DNA of 64,000 nt from Hemibagrus wyckioides (taxonomy: Eukaryota > Chordata > Actinopteri > Siluriformes > Bagridae). How positions within the stretch are numbered: the stretch's first letter is position 1; each line of letters begins with the position of its first letter. Below are positions 13,750-25,714 of the stretch, in pieces. Made by a program: the position numbers and the translations under genes. The notes under the pieces were generated by a model. That model did not search any database. It was not told the DNA's origin and was given only the letters and a program-made list of their open reading frames with translations. The stretch lies in assembly GCF_019097595.1 (NCBI RefSeq), contig NC_080715.1, positions 29,347,355-29,411,354 on the forward strand. Reading direction: 5' to 3'.

Positions 13750-14547
13750 ATACAAAGCATTTTCTCAATATATTTTTAATTGAAAAATACTTCAGAATTC
13801 ATCTTTTGACTGTGTAATACAATAATCTTGAGTTTTGCAATACAGTGTTGAAACTCTACTGGTTTTGGTAAGGAAAAGTGCTAAGTGGTGGACTGAGGTT
13901 GCAAGCACGGTAATGGTAAGCACCGTCCACCACACATCATGTTCTTAACTGACTTCATAAGCCTGGATGTGTACGCCAAGTCCATGACTTTATGTTACCA
14001 TAAAGTCTCAAACTCCCAAAAATCAGGCCTAAACTGTTAACCTTCAGTCTCACACAGGTCAGAACCAATCCCAAATGGAGTTACTCGTAAAGGATTTAGG
14101 CAACATTATTATTGTGATACACACAGTAACGCTTCGAGCCGGTCGTCAAGAGAGAAGAGAGAGAGAGAAAAAAAAAAAATCAAGCATTCCACGAACCAAA
14201 ACAGTAGCGTTCGTAATTCTTCACAGTGCTAAAGTAGAGAGCTCCTTCAGTATTACGACGAGGCTACTTGCACAGTAAGTCAACAGCAGCAGAAAAGGGA
14301 ACCAGCCCTTTTTTCATAGTAACAAGTCAATTATCAAGTTTTTTTTTTATTTTCCTGTAAGTTCACTGTGGTTCCAAACCACCCAGCAAGCCATACAGAG
14401 TCAACATAAATCCAACTGAAAACAAACAAACTGCCCAAATCAATCAATAATCCAAGCGGTGCGTCGCTGTGTTGGCACGTGACGATGGGCCCCAGGCTTG
14501 CAGAAAGGCATGAATGAGGGGGAAGAGTTCCTTGTAGCAAACATGGG
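13750..14547 (-). other. Presumed arl4c 3' untranslated region
   Basis: No coding potential. A minus-strand AATAAA lies at 14346-14351, about 200 bases past the stop codon, and is the nearest candidate poly(A) signal. Mammalian ARL4C has a much longer 3' UTR, so the transcript may extend further towards 13750. Confidence 0.35.
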
Positions 14548-15126
14548 TTATCGCTTCTTTTTCTGCTTTAGGGCTTTTCTTCGCTTTACGATCATCTCGT
14601 ACAGTTTGTCCATACCTTCGTGAAGCCCTTCGCCGATGATGGCACAAGCGGGCTGAACGTGGTATGCGGTGGACGGGGTCAACTCATTGAGTGCCAGCTG
14701 CTTCTCTATGTCGGCCACGGGCAGAGACCTGGGCAGGTCCTGCTTGTTGGCGATGACCAGCAGCGGCGTTCCTTGGTTCTCTGCAAATTTGGTAACCTTG
14801 TGCAGCTCGGTCTTGGCCTCCTCGAGCCGGTCTACATCCACCGAGTCTACCACGTAGATGATGCCATCTGTGCAGCGGCTGTACGACTTCCAGAGCGGAC
14901 GGAGCTTCTCTTGGCCACCGACGTCCCAGAAATGACAGCTGATGCCCTTCGCTGCACCATTGCTCAGCTTGATCTTCTCCGTGTTGAAACCGATCGTGGG
15001 TACAGTGTTCACAAACTCATTGAACTTCAGCCTGTAGAGGACGGTCGTCTTGCCGGCCGAGTCCAGCCCCAGCATCACGATGTGGAGGGACTGGAAGGCG
15101 GATATGTTGGAAAAGCTGTTCCCCAT
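14548..15126 (-). CDS. arl4c: ADP-ribosylation factor-like protein 4C (Arl4 small GTPase)
   Basis: A 192-residue ARF-family GTPase in one uninterrupted exon, the usual length and structure for ARL4C. Visible motifs: Gly2 for N-myristoylation, P-loop GLDSAGKT (20-27), switch I PTIGFN (43-48), switch II WDVGGQE (67-73), NKQD (127-130) and a polybasic C-terminus RRKALKQKKKR (182-192). In this family the polybasic tail directs the protein to the plasma membrane or nucleus, and ARL4 proteins recruit cytohesin (ARNO) to promote ARF6 activation, actin remodelling and migration; that role is family knowledge. The sequence is nearly identical to mammalian ARL4C over most of its length, so the C paralogue is preferred over ARL4A or ARL4D. 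The start gives the conserved MGN N-terminus. The gene lies 11 kb from sh3bp4 on the same strand, as in human. Whether this is the teleost a or b copy cannot be told here. Confidence 0.97.
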   Translation of the reverse strand: MGNSFSNISAFQSLHIVMLGLDSAGKTTVLYRLKFNEFVNTVPTIGFNTEKIKLSNGAAKGISCHFWDVGGQEKLRPLWKSYSRCTDGIIYVVDSVDVDRLEEAKTELHKVTKFAENQGTPLLVIANKQDLPRSLPVADIEKQLALNELTPSTAYHVQPACAIIGEGLHEGMDKLYEMIVKRRKALKQKKKR

Positions 15127-15579
15127 TTCTTTTCACTGTCCTCTGATAGTACCTGACAGGAATGGTTCAGTAGTAGCTGTTCAGCAGCAGTAGTCTTAAC
15201 CGCTTTTGGCTTTGGATGAGGCGGTCATAAGAAGATGCCCAAGACAGAGGTGGTAAAAATGTTCCTTAAAAAGTCCTTAGTCCTTGTAGACACACCGTTC
15301 CTTTGACAGTATAGAAATTATTTCATGAACATTTGCATTCACCTCCATGAACAGGTTAAAACGCCATCTTTCCTTTTCCAGCCGGACCGGTTCCTTCTCC
15401 AGATCACTCCATATTATATAAAAACTCGCTCTTTTTCTTAAACATGATGCCTTTAAAATGGAAAAATATCGTCCTCATGTGGACTAAATCCAAAACAAAA
15501 AAATAATAATAATAACCCGTGGTTCCTGTAAACGAACAAGCAGTAGATAAATCAGTAGTCGGAGCACACACAGCGCGTC

Positions 15580-15790
15580 TCAGCACCACCTCAAGAAATG
15601 AATGCTGAGAACTGCATAGCGGCGAAAGGGCTTTCGGAGGCCCCGCCCACATGCGCCTCCAAACACAAACGCGCGTGAGTGACACTCTAAGATCGTCTCA
15701 TGATTGGTCCAGACACCGCTTGTTTTTTTCCCCCTCCAGCCCGCCTCTACGCCCCGCCCACTGCCGTCGCCTAGCTGCACCATTTCCCCT
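15580..15790 (-). promoter_or_regulatory. Candidate arl4c promoter, CpG/GC-box rich
   Basis: GC-rich island in AT-rich surroundings, 450-650 bases upstream of the arl4c start codon. It holds GC boxes (ccccgccc near 15641 and 15751), several CpG-rich words (gcggcg, acgcgcg) and a CCAAT box on the minus strand (attgg near 15703). This is the normal architecture of a TATA-less vertebrate promoter. The transcription start is not visible; the 15127-15580 stretch is presumed 5' leader. Confidence 0.6.
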
Positions 15791-17506
15791 CAGTGAAACA
15801 CAGCACGTTAGCAAATAAACAGACATTCACAGTGGATGAGTCAGGAGCTTTTCCGTTCCGTCTAAAATCACTAAATGTCTCCTGAATGTTTATCTAGTGA
15901 TAATGTGGATCATATTTAAACAACGAGCCTTTCTTTCTTGACCTTTGAGACTCACTCCACTGTCAAACTTTTCTTGAGTAGTTTACTAACTACAGGCTCT
16001 GAGGAAAACTCTGATAAACCACCTAGGCTTGCTTTACATCCCATATAAGTATTATAACAACACACACGTTATTAATAATAAAGTTATCTGAATAGTAGGA
16101 TGAGTAATATACAAGCCTGCAGCGCCACCTGCTGTCAAAGCCTGTTGTGAGACTTAAACAGCAGTATTAAGATACACGATAAGTCTGTAAAGACTTGAAC
16201 ATCAATCCAGTTCAGTTCATTTTATTTGTATAGCGCCTTTTACAATGGACGTTGTCTCAAAGCAGCTTTACAAAAGTAGAGAGAAACAGAGAAAGGAGAA
16301 AAATAAGTATGTTATAAGGTGTGCTGTTATAGAACAATACTCAATTGCAGTGATGCAGACATGGATAGCCTAATGTTAAAGTGCTTTGTTCCTTTTATTC
16401 TGCAGGTTTGACAATTATTACATTTTTTTAATTTATCAACAAACAACATGTCTTGCTTTCACTTTTTTATAGCTACGGTGAACGTTGAGGAACGTCTGCG
16501 AGACCAGTTAGTTCCTGTTATTCCCTGAGATACAGGATCTAAACAGTAGTTCTTCACCAGTCTTCACTTGTTTTTCTTTCTCTTAAAATACACAGCTTGT
16601 CATTTTACACAGTCCTCCATCTTGAAGAATTTCCAGTTTCGGAAAACTTACTGGTCCTGACATAACAGACTCTTTCTGTAAACAGTAAATAAACAAGTCC
16701 TTACAGATTCCCCATATTATATTCATCATATTAAATATTTTTCTTTGTTTAATAACAGCATGTTTTTTTTTTTTATTGAACAAATTGTTCCTGTGGAAAC
16801 TATAAGGTATTATAATGAAAGCATAAATATAACCATGACTTGCCAGAGCTGCTGGTATAGAGACTTAATCAACTTCTGACCTGAGATTCATGAGTTGAAG
16901 TGTGCTGTGAAATATATCATTTTAATCTGCTGCTAGTCTGATATTTAATGTGATACACACCATTAAAAGTGTATATGTTTGTGCTGTGGTTATATTACGG
17001 GAGAGCTGAGAGTTTCAGGGAGAGGTTTCGATTGGCCATTGGATTGCTTTTGTAAAGCAGGCATCTCTGACCAAAGCCTACACTTATAGTCGCTGTTACT
17101 GATTACTCTGATACTTCAGCACCACCCACCACATTAGGAAGGATGAGAGTCCATTAGGAGACATACTCAGCAAACAGCAGGGTAAAAAAAAGGTATGCAG
17201 TCTTAGAGATATTAAAGTTGGCTTTTAACAAAAACAGATCATGAACCAAGACCAGTTTTCATTGAGCAAGCGTGTGTCTGCTATTGCTATCTGCTATGTT
17301 TTTAAATATACTGACACTTACACAAATATGACTGTATCATAGTATACCACTGTTCATTATCATCATCATCATTATTATGATCACCATAAATAAGGAGAAT
17401 AAATAAATACATTTTTACTAACAAAACTGCATAAAATTAAAGTGTAAGCTTCATGTCATAAAATAAAATAAAATAATAATTTACAACAAAATCTAACATA
17501 TTCGAC
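15791..17506. other. Intergenic between arl4c and sh3bp4
   Basis: Repeat fragment at 16205; otherwise nothing recognised. Confidence 0.65.
16205..16320 (+). repeat. Interspersed repeat, 5' part of the 5858 family
   Basis: 'ttatttgtatagcgccttttacaatggacgttgtctcaaagcagctttaca', the start of the family, truncated downstream. Confidence 0.65.

Positions 17507-17593
<87 letters not shown>
17507..17593. repeat. (ATT)n microsatellite
   Basis: About 29 uninterrupted trinucleotide units, followed 70 bases later by a G homopolymer. Confidence 0.95.
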
Positions 17594-17595
<2 letters not shown>

Positions 17596-17805
17596 GAATA
17601 GAATATATGTAATGATTCTTTTCTTTGTCCACTAGGGGGCAGACGTTCACTAGGTCTCGGGGCACGTTCGGGGGGGGGGGAACGCTTGCTGTCTTAAGTA
17701 GTAAAATTAGTAAAATAGGAAGTATCTACAATGAATAAATAAATATGTGAATAAATCAGTAAAAGGGAGAAAGTCATTTTAATTTTGTTTAAGCTCTATG
17801 TAGTT

Positions 17806-18067
17806 TTAAGCTTATTGCTACAAGTGCCACAGTTCATGCTGAAAAAATGACCACTATTCACTTTTACATATTTATAGAGTCATTGTAATACATATATTAC
17901 AATATATTACAATATATTAAATATATTACAATTTATTATATATATATATATATATATATAATAATAAATATATATATTTTTTCATTATTACAATAACTAT
18001 AAATATGTAAAAGTGATTAGTGGTCATTTTTCAGCATGAACTGTGGCACTTGTAGCAATAAGCTTAA
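17806..18067. mobile_element. Palindromic MITE-like element with TTAA ends
   Basis: Two arms of about 70 bases, nearly perfect inverted complements: 17806-17875 (ttaagcttattgctacaagtgcc...) and 17998-18067 (...ggcacttgtagcaataagcttaa). The spacer of about 120 bases is AT-rich. Both ends are TTAA, the target of piggyBac-type transposases. No coding potential. Confidence 0.65.
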
Positions 18068-18426
18068 ATATATATATATATATAATAATATATATATTAT
18101 TATATATTATTATAATATATAATTATATTATTATATGATTATAATAATCCCCCTAAACCATGTGTAATAGTGTGTAAAAGATCATGAACAAGTTCACTCC
18201 CAGTGCTCTATATGAGTGTTTTTGAGAGTGTTGATTAAATTGGATTAAAATAACGTTTTTTTTTTGCACCCACTCGTTAAACTCATCACTGTGTTTTTTA
18301 TAAAAATTTACAACTTTATAAATCACAGCATGATGTGGAGTAACATGCACTACTGATCTCTAAAGGACTGTTCATACCTTCACCGTGCACAGGAATGCAC
18401 TTTACTTTAAGGCCAGGCTGTACCAG

Positions 18427-18447
18427 TTACACACACATACACACACA

Positions 18448-18491
<44 letters not shown>
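18427..18491. repeat. (CA)n microsatellite
   Basis: CA dinucleotides with rare T interruptions. Confidence 0.9.
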
Positions 18492-18494
<3 letters not shown>

Positions 18495-20977
18495 CCTGTC
18501 ATGCTCATTTAAAATGCCTCAACTTGAATGTAGACTGCATTCCGACTGAAAGCACTAGATAACATGAGTTACACTGGAGCCAAAATAAGTTTTCTGCCTG
18601 CTCACACAGTATAAAAGTTAGCTGATGCTCAGGTAGTTCACTGGAAAATGCATGCTGGGATATAACGCCGTTCCTGTATTATAATCAACACGCCCTCGTC
18701 GGCTTCCTCTCATCGTTTCCCCTAGCCTCCTGGTGTTTTAGTGCTTTATTCACTGGAGTGTAGTGTGTTAAGCGACAGCTTACAGTTTAAACAAAACTTA
18801 CCCAGAAAGTTGTTCGAAAACAACAATATAATAGTAAATATTTCAAATATTTGACCAATTATGCTATTTAAACATCTGACAACTACTGCTAGCTGCTTAG
18901 GAAGGTGTGCACCAGATACTGAGCCAACCACAACTTAATTTAGACATTTATCCTGTTATTTATACAAATAAATGACTTGAAACACTGATATATATCAACA
19001 GTATATACACCGATCAGCCATAACATTATGACCACCTGCCTAATATTGTATTGGTCCCCCTTTTACTGCCAAAACAGCCCTGACCCATCGAGGCATGGAC
19101 TCCACTAGATCCCTGAAGGTGTGCTGTGGTATCTGGCACCAACATGTTAGCAGCAGATCCTTTAAGTTGCGAGGTGGAGCCTCCATGGGTCTGACTTGTT
19201 TGTCCAGCACAGCCCAGGCCACCTTCTTCCATTGCTCCATAGTCCAGTTCTGATGCTCACGTGCCCATTGTTGGCACTTTCTGTGGTGCACAGGGGGCAG
19301 CATGGGCACACTGACTAGTCTGCAGTCAGTGCAGTGTGTACTCTGTCAATGCACTGTGTATTCTGACACCTTTCTATCAGAACCAACTTCTTCAGCAATT
19401 TGAGCAACAGTAGCTCGTCTGTTGGATCGGCTCTCACAGACCAGCATTCACTCCCCACATGCATCAATGAGCCTTGGCCACCCATGACCCTGTCACTGGT
19501 TCACCACTGTTCCTTCCTTGGACCACTTTTAATAGATATTGACCACTGCAGACCGGGAACACCCCACAAGAGCTGCAGTTTGGAGATGCTCTGATCCAGT
19601 CATCTAGCCATCACAATTTGGCCCTTCATCAAACTCACTCAAATCCTTAAGTTTGTCCATTTTTCCTGCTTCTAACACATCAACTTTGAGGACAAAATGT
19701 TCACTTGCTGCCTAATATATCCCACCCACTAACAGGTGCCATGATGAGGAGATAATCAGTCTTATTCATGTCACCTCTCACTGCTCATAATGTTATGGCT
19801 GATCGGTGTATGTCAGAAATACTGATATTACATTTGTGCTATTAGTCCAAATCTTGTAAGTCAACATCCTTAGTGAATTAAATAACATTTGTTTTTTCAA
19901 CCATTCACATTAAAATGATCACATTAAACTATTAATATATCAAACATACACATGTTTTTGACTGAAATGGTACAAAGGTCTTTGGAAATCCAAATTTACT
20001 GGATGATGGATGTGGAGGCAGGGAGTGAAAATACACAAGTCATGCTAATTGATTTCGAAAGATGTGCGCTCTGCCAGCTTTAGTTCAATTTTTTTTTAAG
20101 GAAAACGTGCATCTAGAAATCCTCACAATGGGGAAACTATATTAATTGAAGGATGTAGTGGTTTTCGTTGGGTATATAGTTATCTAAATAGAACTGTTGA
20201 TGGTGATTAGCATTAAAATGATCGCATTAGACTATAACACACTAGTGTTTTTGACTAAAATGAAGCATGTGTGTTTATTCAGAGTGTAAGGGTCATTTTC
20301 ATGTGAAGAACTCCAACATGTATTTGAAGTGGAGGGCAGAGAGGGTCAAATTTTAACACTATGTGTGTGTGTGTGTGTGTGTTGGCCATTTCGGCCAACA
20401 GAAACCATGCACCAAAGATAAGGCAGGAATGTACCATTAGCAAACGGATTACAAGGAGAACCTGGCCCAAAACCTCGCCTGCAGCTTCAATGAACAATGC
20501 ATGATTCATTTTTTTATTAAACACAGGAAAAAAGATTTTTATTACCTCAGTTATGTACAATATTTATCAGAATGCCCCTGAAGGTTGGGGTTTTTAGTGA
20601 AATACTGTTTTTATAGGGCACAATCAAAAGAGTCCATTTTTTCATTAACACACTACAGTTTTTCGGCCAATTAAATAAATAAATAAATAAATAAATAATA
20701 TTATGCTGCTATTCATCTAACTACAACTTGATCAATTAATAATCATTTAAAAAAAAAAAAGAGGCACGTCCGCCTGATCAGCAACTTCTCTGAAACTCAG
20801 TTACGACTGACGTAGCAACATATAACGGCAACTCGAGAACATGAGAAAAACTACATATGCACAGATTTGGAAAACTAGGAGAAAACCCAAAAGGGAAGTT
20901 TGATGACAATAACAAAACAATTCAAATCATTTAGAGAAGCTAGACATCTCTATTCATCAGTAACCAATGTGTTTATT
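18492..20977. other. Intergenic, apart from the Tc1 derivative at 19008
   Basis: Two segments around 19980-20110 and 21340-21480 share 'tggatgatggatgtggaggcagggagtgaaaatac'-like and 'gtgcgctctgccagctttagtt'-like words, a diverged duplication. No gene. Confidence 0.6.
19008..19808 (-). mobile_element. Tc1 family C deletion derivative (801 bp)
   Basis: Ends caccgatcagccataacatt and its complement, flanked by TA on both sides. The minus strand retains the helix-turn-helix ([20 protein letters not shown]) and the extreme C-terminus (about 19040-19230, LVESMPRWVRAVLAVKGG). The DDE core between is missing. Non-autonomous, probably mobilised in trans by a full-length relative. Confidence 0.9.
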
Positions 20978-20980
20978 AGC

Positions 20981-21048
<68 letters not shown>
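20978..21048. repeat. (ATT)n microsatellite
   Basis: About 23 uninterrupted ATT units; frames encoding poly-Ile or poly-Tyr are artefacts. Confidence 0.95.
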
Positions 21049-22109
21049 CGTTTCTATCTTTAAAACAAAACAAAGAGATCGAGCAGGTTTTCTTAAACAT
21101 GGCAAATACTGTAAATACCCAATTTACTGTCAATACCCAAGGACAAGACATCAAATTTTCTACGATGTCTTAGATCAGGCAGTAATATTTTGTTTTTTTG
21201 CTGATTTTCTTGCTTATGCATTTCAACTACAAAGTCTCTATATTTATATATTTATATTTATATATATATCAGTCTTCCAAGGAATTTCTGTGCTTTGATT
21301 AGTGCTAAAACTTAAAAACTGCAATGTTCTGCCAAAGGTCTTCAATAATTTATTGGACGCTGGATGTTGGAGGAAGGGAGTGAAAATACTCGATTCATGC
21401 TAAAAAAATGTGTGCTCTGCCTGCTTTTTTTGAAAGGACTTCTATAAATCCTCACAGGTCTTTAAGTGGTAACTCTATTAATAGTGTACGTTCTGTGTTG
21501 TCTAAATGATGGTGATTAGTAGTTTCAAGCGAAAAGGGAAATGTCAGCGTGTCAGTTTACTTCTGCATCTGAACAATTGTTTTACTTCTCAGCTTCCTGA
21601 AATGTCCGCTCCCCTGTAGCTTGTGTTATATAAGCTACCAAAGGTAGGAACGACATGGAGATATGTTAAAAGAGGAAGAAAAATGACAGTATTTTAAACT
21701 CTTGTGTTAGTTAGAATATCGAGGTGCACTCATCTGATGATGATGTTTGTTACAGAAATTGATAGACTTGTCTCAGACCCTGGATCTGTATGAGATTGGA
21801 TTTGTGGGATCTTCCTCCCTCTTCCTCTGATTTGTATGTTTCTGATACAGTCCAGTGACACGTGATGATTAACACGTCTCGAAGTTCTCTCTAAGTTCTC
21901 CTTATGCTGGCTTTGTCACTGTGAGGAGAGTGTTAAGCGACATATTTGATATTTGATATTAAAAACGAACATTTTTGCACACAGATAAGGGTCGGGTTGC
22001 CAGGTTTCAAGCTGACCCCTTACTTTCTCCTGCTTCTCTCCCCCCACACACACACTTCCATGCACACTTCCGCACAGAGAGAACAAGCTGCCCTTTGTAA
22101 TGTGTTTGT

Positions 22110-22119
22110 TATCGCTTCA

Positions 22120-22150
<31 letters not shown>

Positions 22151-22199
22151 ATGTTGCAAGGCACCTTAGAAGAATTCTATAAACTTAGACTATACAATT

Positions 22200-22240
<41 letters not shown>

Positions 22241-22600
22241 TGTGTGTGTTAAGTTGAAGAATTGTATAAACCTAGACTCTACAGTTTAGTATTTGTGTGT
22301 GTGTGTGTGTGTGTGTGAGAGAGTGTGTGTGTTAGTTTGTATGTTAAGTTGCAAGGTGCCTTCGAAGAATTCTATAAACTTAGACTCTACAATTCAGTGT
22401 GTGTGTGTGTGTCTGTTAGTGTGTGTGTGTGTCTGTTAGTGTGTGTGTGTGTGTTTGTTAAGTTGAAGAATTGTAGAATTCTAGAAACTGAGACTCTACA
22501 ATTCTCTGTGTGTGTGTGTGTTTGTTAAGTTGAAGAATTGTAGAATTCTAGAAACTGAGACTCTACAATTCTGTGTGTGTGTGTGTGTGTGTGTATGGTG
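22110..22600 (+). repeat. Composite minisatellite: (GT)n blocks alternating with a 40-50 bp unit
   Basis: At least five blocks of gtgtgtgt separated by a repeated unit of the form aagttgaagaattgtagaa then ttctagaaactgagactctacaattc. The earlier units are diverged (caaggcaccttagaag); the last two are almost identical. Confidence 0.88.
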
Positions 22601-22810
22601 GTCTGAGATCATCTACCTTACATTCTTTGCAGTATTCCTGACTTATGCACAGCATTCCCGCAGGAAAGTCTCCAGATCCCACATGACTCTGACCAGGATT
22701 AAGCGCTTACTGTGGATTCAATCAAATAAAGGAACTTTATTAACTTTAGTGGTTAATAATCAAGAGATTTCTTGGACAAATTGTAAGGTATATATTTTGT
22801 TGAACCAAAA

Positions 22811-22888
22811 ATAAATAAACAAATAAATAAATAAATAAATGAATGAATGAATGAATGAATGAATAAATAAATAAATAAATAAATAAAG
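22811..22888. repeat. (AAAT)n/(AATG)n microsatellite
   Basis: Tetranucleotide array switching aaat, gaat, aaat. Confidence 0.9.
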
Positions 22889-23044
22889 ACCAAACTGAAA
22901 CTAATATTTGCATAAAACTGATTTGTTCTTTCAGCTATGCAATAAAAATGTCGTAACAGTGCAACTTCTAGCTATTTACTTATTCTTCAGTTTTATTTTT
23001 ATTAATTAACAGCCATCAAGTTTTAACCATAAAACAATTTATTA

Positions 23045-23046
<2 letters not shown>

Positions 23047-23089
<43 letters not shown>
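23047..23089. repeat. (AT)n microsatellite
   Basis: Uninterrupted AT run. Confidence 0.9.
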
Positions 23090-24109
23090 TGAAAATCTTC
23101 ACTTCATAAAAAAGATACCTTTCTCTTCCTCTATAAATTCTAAATTAAGCAGAAAATATCAAAAAGTCAAGGAAATTAAAGAATCTTTTATGCTTAATTT
23201 CCAGAAAATTCTCATTAAAAGTTTCCAAGGAATTTATGCTTCAACATGGAGCATTGAAAAAAGTTTAATAATGGTTAAGATTAGGGTGAGGGACAGCAGT
23301 AAGCACACGGAAATTACACGGTTCCTGTTCTTTATGTGATATTTAAGACAAATCAAATCCATCATAAAAAAAATGGTCTGATGGTCATAGGTACCAGGAA
23401 AAAAAAATAAAAAATTAAAGAAACTACACTAAAATAATGCATTAAAATTAGTTAAAATAGTGGTCTCTTTGAAATATATGGCATATTATTTTTATTTATT
23501 GAGTAAATGTATTGAGAAAATACTATGGTGCTTTTACTAAAACTTCCAAAGCGGAAATGAGATCCAAACACTTCCTGAGCAAACAGGAAGAAGAATATTG
23601 TGATTTTATTTTCAATGAATATTTTTTAAAGAAAACAATTTTTAAGAAAATGGACACAAATAAGAAGAAGACAAGGATGTAAACATGACCACTGATATGG
23701 ATCCAGACACTGGACAGAGGCCACAGAGAGCATTTTGTTGGTTTGTTAGGTTGGAATCCTAACATGTTTGCTGGCTGTGTTTAATTAGGTTTGTGTGTGT
23801 GTTGATGCATTTGCACTATATACCTATTATTACTTAAACAATAGATGACAGTGAAATGGTGTTGGGCTGCACATGCTGCATTGCATTGAGCCATTCGATA
23901 AGAGGTAAGAAGTCATGAATTGTTTACTGTGGCTATGAAACACGATACGGAATGATCCGGCTGATAGATCACAGAGACACACAATCCATACAGGCCCTAT
24001 ACTTTGCAAACTTTTCCATTCACTTGGCAGCTCAACCCACTATAAAGCTTTTCCTATGTTCCTGCAAGTGTAAGCATTATCACACAAGCTTTAGCTCCAC
24101 CCACAGACA

Positions 24110-24425
24110 GTTTGACACAGACTTCAGTAGGAAGGCAAAAGGCTTCTAGTCTCCTCCTAGTCAGCTATTTCTTATTTTTTATTTCTCTTTATTGTCGGGG
24201 TTCAATTGATGCAGACTTTGTTGGGAAGCTAAAAGGTTCCTAGTCTCCTCCTATTCAGATTCAGATTCAAGAAGCTTTATTGTTCAGCTACTTTATTATT
24301 CTGCTATTTCTTATTTTTTATTTCACTATATGATCAATTTTCGGGGTTCAACTGATGCAGACATAATTGGGAAGCTAAAAGGTTCCTAGTCTCCTCCTGT
24401 TCAGCTATTTCTTATTTTTCTTTTT
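24110..24425 (+). repeat. Three-unit tandem repeat
   Basis: Three copies of 'aaaggttcctagtctcctcct ... cagctatttcttatttttt ... cggggttcaattgatgcagac', about 100-140 bases each. The middle unit is enlarged by an insertion containing a LINE terminus. Confidence 0.85.
24255..24290 (-). mobile_element. Tiny LINE 3' terminus on minus strand
   Basis: Reverse complement reads aacaataaagcttcttgaatctgaatctgaat, matching the 3' end of the LINE at 43679. It sits inside unit 2 of a tandem repeat, consistent with an extremely 5'-truncated insertion. Confidence 0.45.
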
Positions 24426-25261
24426 ATGATGAATTTATGTGCTGGACGTAAACAGCAACATGGTTTCATTTCACGACGCTTCTGATTTTCATTGGAGTCT
24501 TAACATCAAATCAAACGCAAGACATTAAAATACGATACAAAACAATGGTCTCCTTTTTATATCAACCAAAAATAAAAACATGCAGCAAAGACAGGTACAC
24601 TTTTTTTCTGATTCAGACACAATATTTACACTCATTTACATTAAAATGCTTTGGAAAAATATCAACTCATCAGTAGCACAAAGAAATATGGAGCGTAGTA
24701 TATTACATGTGAACATAAAACGTCAGAAAAGTGGATACACTTAAATATAACAGGCAGAGACACGCTGTCTTATCACTAAAACATCATTTCTAGACAGTAT
24801 GAACGCTTCTGGATAAAAATCAATGCACATATACAAATCAGTTTCAGTGGGTATACTCACATTTATATAAAACACAGTATTTGGCACATTTTTCAAGCAT
24901 TATATTTGTTTTTTTTTGCTTTCAGTCATTTGAATGAAATGAGAGTAACACATGAAATGAGAGTTTGAAATGCTTTATACAAACTATTCTAAATCTACAG
25001 CAAGTATTATAGCAAGTATGTAAAAAAATATCAATACTTAACATGTGGTTTGGCTTTTTGTTGTTCATGAGCACCGTGAGAGTAAACATCTTGCTTGGGT
25101 TGAAACTGAAATCGCAGGTTGGATTAAAGCCATGTGAATTGTATCATACTGTATGTGGAGTCTGATCTCTTTGTTCACACATCTGAATGTGTGATGATTG
25201 TTCAGGTTTACTGAAACAAGCTTGCTAGCAAAGCTTGGCAAAATGTAGTAAGGCTGAGATA

Positions 25262-25714
25262 CACTGATCAGGCATAACATTACCAAATAACAGAACCAAC
25301 ATTACCTACTTCAGCAACTCGAGCAACAGTAGCTCGTCTATTGGATCAGCCCTTCACTCCCCACGTGCATCAGTGAGCCTTGTTCGCCTATGACCCTGTC
25401 ACCGGTTCACCACTGTTCCTTCCTTGGACCACTTTTGATAGATACTGACCACTGCAGACCGGGAACACCCCACAAGAGCTGCAGTTTTGGAGATGCTCTG
25501 ATCCAGTCGTCTAGCCATCACAATTTGGCCCTTGTCAAACTCGCTCAAATCCTTACACTTGCCAATTTTTCCTGCTTCTATCACATCAACTTTGAGGACA
25601 AAATGTTCACTTGCTGTCTAATATATCCCACCCACTAACAGGTGCCATGATGAGGAGATCATCAGTGTTATTCATGTCACCTTTCAGTTCTCAGAATGTT
25701 ATGCCTGATCAGTG
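25262..25714 (-). mobile_element. Tc1 family C short derivative (453 bp)
   Basis: TIRs cactgatcaggcataacatt / aatgttatgcctgatcagtg with flanking TA. Only the N-terminal DNA-binding region remains on the minus strand ([20 protein letters not shown]). It lies 0.8 kb beyond the sh3bp4 stop codon. Confidence 0.9.

Larger units (their letters stand above)
10330..13750. other. Intergenic downstream of arl4c
   Basis: No convincing exon. Includes C homopolymers near 11545 and 11647, (CT)n near 12046-12072, the SINE-like fragment at 12305 and the candidate conserved element. Confidence 0.65.
22889..25261. other. Intergenic, AT-rich
   Basis: No exon recognised. Contains the tandem repeat at 24110-24425. 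Confidence 0.65.

Noticed and set aside
14620..15156. 178-codon open frame on the plus strand
   Set aside because: It is antisense to arl4c and mirrors its codon bias; no family resemblance.
20900..21298. Open frame with poly-Tyr
   Set aside because: Translation of (ATT)n.
22110..22600. Repeat-spacer pattern resembling a CRISPR array
   Set aside because: The spacers are GT microsatellite and the genome is eukaryotic.
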